17,631 bases of DNA from Burkholderia sp. (GTDB lineage: Bacteria > Pseudomonadota > Gammaproteobacteria > Burkholderiales > Burkholderiaceae). How positions within the stretch are numbered: the stretch's first letter is position 1; every line of letters starts with the position of its first letter. This document shows, in pieces, positions 13,645 through 17,631 of this stretch. Location of the stretch: contig JASLEG010000315.1 in the NCBI GenBank assembly GCA_030151225.1, positions 1 through 17,631 of the forward strand. Direction: 5' to 3'. Made by a program: the position numbers and the translations under genes. Under the pieces are notes generated by a model. That model worked only from the letters and a program-made list of their open reading frames with translations, was not told the DNA's origin and did no database searches.

Positions 13645-13905
13645 ATGAAGAAATCCCTCCTCGTAGCTTCCCTGTTGGCCGCCGTCGCTCTCGCTGCTTG
13701 CAACAAGAGCTCGGACCAAGCTGCATCGTCGGCTGCTAGCGACGCATCGGCAGCAGCTTCGGCTGCTTCGTCGGCTGCTGTTGCTGCTTCGGACGCAGCT
13801 TCGAGCACGGCTGCTGCTGCGAGCGACGCTGCATCGGCTGCTGCTGCTCCGGCATCGGACGCAGCTGCATCGGCTGCTGCTCCGGCTTCGGGCGCAAGCC
13901 AGTAA
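13645..13905 (+). CDS. Small Ala/Ser-rich lipoprotein
   Basis: An 86-residue lipoprotein. The signal peptide MKKSLLVASLLAAVALAAC ends in a lipobox with the acylated cysteine at residue 19. The mature part (NKSSDQ, then about 60 residues) is almost only Ala, Ser, Asp and Pro in loose repeats such as AASDAAS and APASDAAA, probably a flexible or helical stalk. Asn at the position after the cysteine favours outer-membrane sorting. AAAAGGA lies 7 nt before the ATG at 13645; an in-frame GTG at 13639 is less likely. Codons are strikingly uniform (GCT, TCG), and the gene has its own promoter-like region and a strong terminator, so it is probably a well-expressed single-gene unit. I recognise no functional family. 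Confidence 0.8.
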   Translation: MKKSLLVASLLAAVALAACNKSSDQAASSAASDASAAASAASSAAVAASDAASSTAAAASDAASAAAAPASDAAASAAAPASGASQ

Positions 13906-13930
13906 GCGGACATCAGCTCACGCTGATACG

Positions 13931-13958
13931 AAAAACCGGCCTTGGTGGCCGGTTTTTT
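13931..13958 (+). terminator. Rho-independent terminator after the lipoprotein gene
   Basis: AAAAACCGGCC (13931-13941) pairs with GGCCGGTTTTT (13947-13957) around a TTGGT loop, followed by T at 13958 (T-run 13953-13958). The A-run on the other side makes it usable on the minus strand too, where the MBL-fold gene ends at 14024. Confidence 0.9.
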
Positions 13959-14023
13959 CATGCGCATCCGGTTTTGGAATCGCGCCTTTCCTTCGCGGCA
14001 GATTGCCGCCCTGCCCGGCGTCG

Positions 14024-14800
14024 CTAGCGCACGTCGAGCCAGCCGAATCCGTCGTCCTGCGTGGCGACCTTCACCTCCGCCTCGGAACAGCCCAGCACGG
14101 CCGCCAACGCCGCCTGCGCGAGCTGCGGTTCGTTGTTTTCCTTGCTCAGATGCGCGGCTACCAGATGCCGCAGCCGGCTGCGGTCGATCGACGCGAGGAT
14201 GTCGGCCGCCGCGGCATTGCTCAGGTGCCCGTGCGAGCCGCCGATGCGCGCCTTCAGCGAAGCCGGATAGCGGCCGCGGGCGAGCATCTCCGCATCGTGA
14301 TTGGCCTCGAGCACCAGCGTGTCGCAGCCGTTCAGCACGGCGCACAGATGGGGCGTGGACATGCCGGCGTCGGTCAGCACGCCGAGCCGCGCGTCACCGT
14401 CCGAAAACACGAACTGGAGCGGTTCGCGCGCGTCGTGCGGGACCGTGTAGGGAAGGATCTGGAGATCGCCGATCGGAACGCTTTCGTCGCCCCACAGCAC
14501 GTGCAGGTCGATGCCGGCCGTGTCGGCGCCGACGGCACGCGCCGTGCCCCAGCTCATGTAGAGCGGAATCTTGAAGCGGCGCGCCATGGTCAGCGCCCCG
14601 CCGATGTGATCGCTGTGCTCGTGGGTGATCAGGATGGCCTCGAGCTCGCCCGAGGCGAGCCCGAGGCGGGTCAGGCGGCGGTCGATTTCCTTGGCGGAAA
14701 AGCCGCAGTCGAGCAGCACGCGCGTGGTGGTGCCGCCCGACGAAGCCTCGACGACCAGCGCATTGCCCTCGCTGCCGCTACCGAGGCTCGAGACTCGCAC
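14024..14800 (-). CDS. MBL-fold metallohydrolase, YycJ/WalJ-like
   Basis: A 258-residue metallo-beta-lactamase-fold hydrolase, probably cytoplasmic. It opens with the strand and loop typical of the YycJ group (VSSLGSGSEGNALVVE) and has LLDCGFSAKEIDRRL. The metal motif THEHSDH gives H60, H62, D64 and H65. Later metal-site candidates are H122 in TVPHDA and D143 in LTDAG, and H208 in the segment GGSHGHLSN or H227 in VAAHLS. YycJ relatives are thought to act on nucleic acids or in cell-wall signalling; the substrate here is unknown. The start is a GTG at 14800, 4 nt after the bamC stop and without a clear ribosome binding site, suggesting translational coupling in the dapA-bamC-MBL run. Confidence 0.85.
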   Translation of the reverse strand: MRVSSLGSGSEGNALVVEASSGGTTTRVLLDCGFSAKEIDRRLTRLGLASGELEAILITHEHSDHIGGALTMARRFKIPLYMSWGTARAVGADTAGIDLHVLWGDESVPIGDLQILPYTVPHDAREPLQFVFSDGDARLGVLTDAGMSTPHLCAVLNGCDTLVLEANHDAEMLARGRYPASLKARIGGSHGHLSNAAAADILASIDRSRLRHLVAAHLSKENNEPQLAQAALAAVLGCSEAEVKVATQDDGFGWLDVR

Positions 14801-14804
14801 GCGC

Positions 14805-15938
14805 TCAGTTCAGCTGCGTGTGGAGCAGCGAGATGATGCGCTGCGCGTCGCTCGACGTATCCACCTGGCCATTCGCGTCCACCACGGCCACCTGCGTCTG
14901 CGCGTCGCCGTTGGCGTGCACGCTGACCAGGAATTCCTTGCCGGGCTTCGCGGCGGTCGCGCCGCCGTAGAACAGCTTGCCGAACAGGCCTTCGCGCTTC
15001 AGCTCCGCTTCCGAATTCGCGTAACGCACGAAGTAGATGCCCTTCGAGCGGTCGCGGTTGTCCACGGCGAAGTTGGTGCGGTCGAGCGCGAGGCCCACGC
15101 GCAGCCAGGCGCGGTCGAACGACTCGGCCAGATCGAGCGTGGCGCCCGCCACCACGGTGGCCGGCGCGGTGGCCGGCTTGGCATTGGCCAGCAGTTGCTT
15201 GGACTGCGCGTCGGTCAGGCCGAACTTCTCCATCAGCTTGGCGAGGAACACGGCTTCGAGCACCGGGTTGCGTGGCCGTTCGACCCAGCGCGACGAGTCG
15301 CCGCCTTGCGGGCCCGTCAGCACCTCTTCCATCGCGCTGTGCGTGATCGAGATGTCGGTCGTGCCGTCCGGCCCGCGCGTGACGAGCGTGCGGAAGCTGT
15401 CGCGCGTACCCGACGAGTATGCGAAGTCGATCACGCGGCCGATCGTGCGACGGAACCAGTCGTCGGGGATGTTGGCGCGGTTCTCGGCCCAGTCGGTGTT
15501 CAGGATGCCCGTCTGCGGCGCGTCGGTCTTCAGCGCGAAGCCGTTGTCGGCCCAGAATTCCTTGAGCTGCGGCCACAGCTGCTCGGGCGTGCGGCCGTCC
15601 ACCACCAGCCAGCGGTGATCGCCGTCGCGCTCGATGTGCATGCCGTACGGATCCTGCGCGTTCGGCTGGCCTTCGGTGGCGTTGCCCGCCGCCGTGACCG
15701 CGCGCTGCGGTGCCGAGCCGAGGCCGGCATTGGTCGGCGGCGCGACGTAGGACGGATTCACCGGCACCGAGGTCAGATCCTTCGGCACGGCCAGCGGCGG
15801 CGCGGAGCCGGTCGCCTTGTAGTTGACCCGGTCCGGCGCCAGGTAATCGTTCAGCGTGTCGCAACCGGCCAGCGCGCCGAGCGCGAGCGCCATCACGGAC
15901 GCCTGGACGGCGCGAGAGGAAAAGGCGAAATGTTTCAT
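14805..15938 (-). CDS. bamC: Outer membrane protein assembly factor BamC (lipoprotein)
   Basis: Lipoprotein of the BAM complex, which folds beta-barrel proteins into the outer membrane. The 377-residue product has a signal peptide with lipobox (GALAGC, acylated Cys26) followed by DTLNDYLAPDRVNYK, the unstructured BamC stretch that contacts BamD. Two helix-grip domains follow: one at about 95-215 (WLVVDGRTPEQLWPQLKEFW, GILNTDWAENRANIP) and one at about 280-372 (RAWLRVGLALDRTNFAVDNR, GIYFVRY). The ATG at 15938 has AAGGA about 4 nt upstream; the open frame runs further but only through the intergenic DNA. It lies between dapA and the MBL gene on the same strand, with 118 bp separating it from dapA, in which I see no gene. 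Confidence 0.92.
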   Translation of the reverse strand: MKHFAFSSRAVQASVMALALGALAGCDTLNDYLAPDRVNYKATGSAPPLAVPKDLTSVPVNPSYVAPPTNAGLGSAPQRAVTAAGNATEGQPNAQDPYGMHIERDGDHRWLVVDGRTPEQLWPQLKEFWADNGFALKTDAPQTGILNTDWAENRANIPDDWFRRTIGRVIDFAYSSGTRDSFRTLVTRGPDGTTDISITHSAMEEVLTGPQGGDSSRWVERPRNPVLEAVFLAKLMEKFGLTDAQSKQLLANAKPATAPATVVAGATLDLAESFDRAWLRVGLALDRTNFAVDNRDRSKGIYFVRYANSEAELKREGLFGKLFYGGATAAKPGKEFLVSVHANGDAQTQVAVVDANGQVDTSSDAQRIISLLHTQLN

Positions 15939-16056
15939 GAAATCCTTCGTCTTGCTAAACGCGTGACACGCGCGATGCCGGCGGGCCGGATGAAATCGGG
16001 ATAGGTCGGGGAACGTGGGAAGCCGCGAACGCGGCCGCCCAGATCGGTCGAACCGG

Positions 16057-16959
<903 letters not shown>

Positions 16960-17003
16960 GAAACGCAATGAAAGTAAACCCAATAAACGTCGATTGTAGC
17001 GGA

Positions 17004-17594
17004 TTACCCGGCCAGTCCGTAACGCGGGAATCCCTCCCCCTGCTCGCGCACCGCGCAGATTCGCTGGACGAAGGCGGGACGGCCCTCGTCGATGAAACCG
17101 TCCTCGTACGCCACCACGCGCAGGCTGCCGCGCACGGCGTCGAGCAACTCGCCCGGCGTGAGCAGGAATGCGGGATTGGACGGCTTTCCGAGCGTTTCGT
17201 TGCCGCGCGCGAAAGTTTCGTACAACAACACACCGCCCGGCGCCACCGACGCGACGAGGCGCGGCAGCAGCGGGCGATGCAGGTAATGCGTGACGACCAC
17301 GGCGGCGAAGCGCGCATCGTCGGCGAGCGGCCACGGCGCGCTCTCGAGATCGGCCTCGAGGGCCTCGACGCCATCGATCGCGGCCAGCGCCGCGAGCGCG
17401 GCCGGATCGCGGTCGAGCGCGAGCACCGGATGGCCGCGCCCGGCGAACCAGCGCGCGTGCCGGCCCGCGCCGGCGGCCACGTCGAGCACCGTGCCGCCCG
17501 GCGCGACGAGATGCGACCAGGCCGCGATCCAGCGCGAGGGCGTGCCGCCCGCGTGCGACGCCGCCGTGCCCGAGCCTGCCGGAGAAATCGTCAT
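17004..17594 (-). CDS. Class I SAM-dependent methyltransferase
   Basis: A 196-residue Rossmann-fold methyltransferase. Motif I is VLDVAAGAGRHARWFAGRGH (residues 36-55) and the acidic end of strand 2 is LALDRDPAAL. Motif IV region reads FAAVVVTHYLHRPLLP, followed by APGGVLLYETFARGNE, an arrangement like TehB or small-molecule methyltransferases. Histidines near motif IV (HYLHR) are typical of this uncharacterised group. The substrate cannot be told from sequence. The ATG at 17594 lacks a good ribosome binding site, and the next in-frame alternatives lie beyond the conserved start. It is the most upstream gene visible in the minus-strand run to dapA and bamC. Confidence 0.85.
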   Translation of the reverse strand: MTISPAGSGTAASHAGGTPSRWIAAWSHLVAPGGTVLDVAAGAGRHARWFAGRGHPVLALDRDPAALAALAAIDGVEALEADLESAPWPLADDARFAAVVVTHYLHRPLLPRLVASVAPGGVLLYETFARGNETLGKPSNPAFLLTPGELLDAVRGSLRVVAYEDGFIDEGRPAFVQRICAVREQGEGFPRYGLAG

Positions 17595-17631
17595 GGAGAT
17601 GGCGCGCCCGCTCAGTTGTAGGACAGGCCCA

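Noticed and set aside
13645..13905. Possible CRISPR-like or tandem DNA repeat in the Ala/Ser region
   Set aside because: The repetition is of short codon patterns within one lipoprotein frame, with no regular repeat-spacer structure.
13623..14345. 240-codon minus-strand frame covering the lipoprotein antisense and part of the MBL gene
   Set aside because: Ala-rich translation is the mirror of the repetitive lipoprotein codons, and the frame crosses a strong terminator at 13931-13958.

Overview
The window looks like a chromosomal segment of a Burkholderia-type betaproteobacterium. The right half has very high GC, with GC-ending codons nearly throughout. It carries a housekeeping neighbourhood I recognise from that group: mutS, an exported phosphoesterase-like protein, a SlyD-like FKBP, the RoxA/YcfD ribosomal oxygenase, bamC and dapA. 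Genus is inferred from protein resemblance and composition only.

Layout, left to right. (1) 1-1042: the C-terminal part of a GH35 beta-galactosidase without its catalytic domain, a gene relic. (2) About 1070-2950: a visibly AT-richer island with three tightly packed plus-strand genes. These are a PAAR-tip protein, a glycine-zipper membrane-toxin candidate and a two-helix membrane protein, which together look like a type VI secretion (T6SS) effector-immunity module. (3) 3003-7571: a collapsed prophage. A minus-strand lysis cassette (holin, lambda-R-type endolysin, Rz with nested Rz1) is followed by the tail end of a P2-type late control D gene. That gene fragment is fused at about 4541-4556 to a headless ParB-like gene. 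The ParB-like gene is the first of a plus-strand operon with an unknown gene and an AlpA-type regulator, converging on a tyrosine integrase. All capsid, tail and terminase genes are missing. (4) 7572-10283: mutS, whose first codons and upstream region look phage-derived, so the element apparently integrated into the 5' end of mutS. (5) 10267-17594: ordinary core genes. mutS overlaps the phosphoesterase-like gene. slyD converges on that pair across a strong terminator and diverges from roxA with only 32 bp between their starts. Next comes a small Ala/Ser-rich lipoprotein with its own terminator. A minus-strand run, methyltransferase > dapA > bamC > MBL-fold hydrolase, closes the window.

How the parts work together. 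The T6SS module could deliver a membrane-disrupting toxin on a PAAR tip, with the small membrane protein as immunity. The prophage remnant keeps a complete-looking lysis set and an integration module but cannot make particles by itself. The core genes serve mismatch repair, protein folding, ribosome modification, outer-membrane protein assembly (BamC) and lysine/diaminopimelate synthesis (DapA). The points most worth following are the three-gene T6SS module, the phage-supplied mutS 5' end and the deletion junction inside the prophage.
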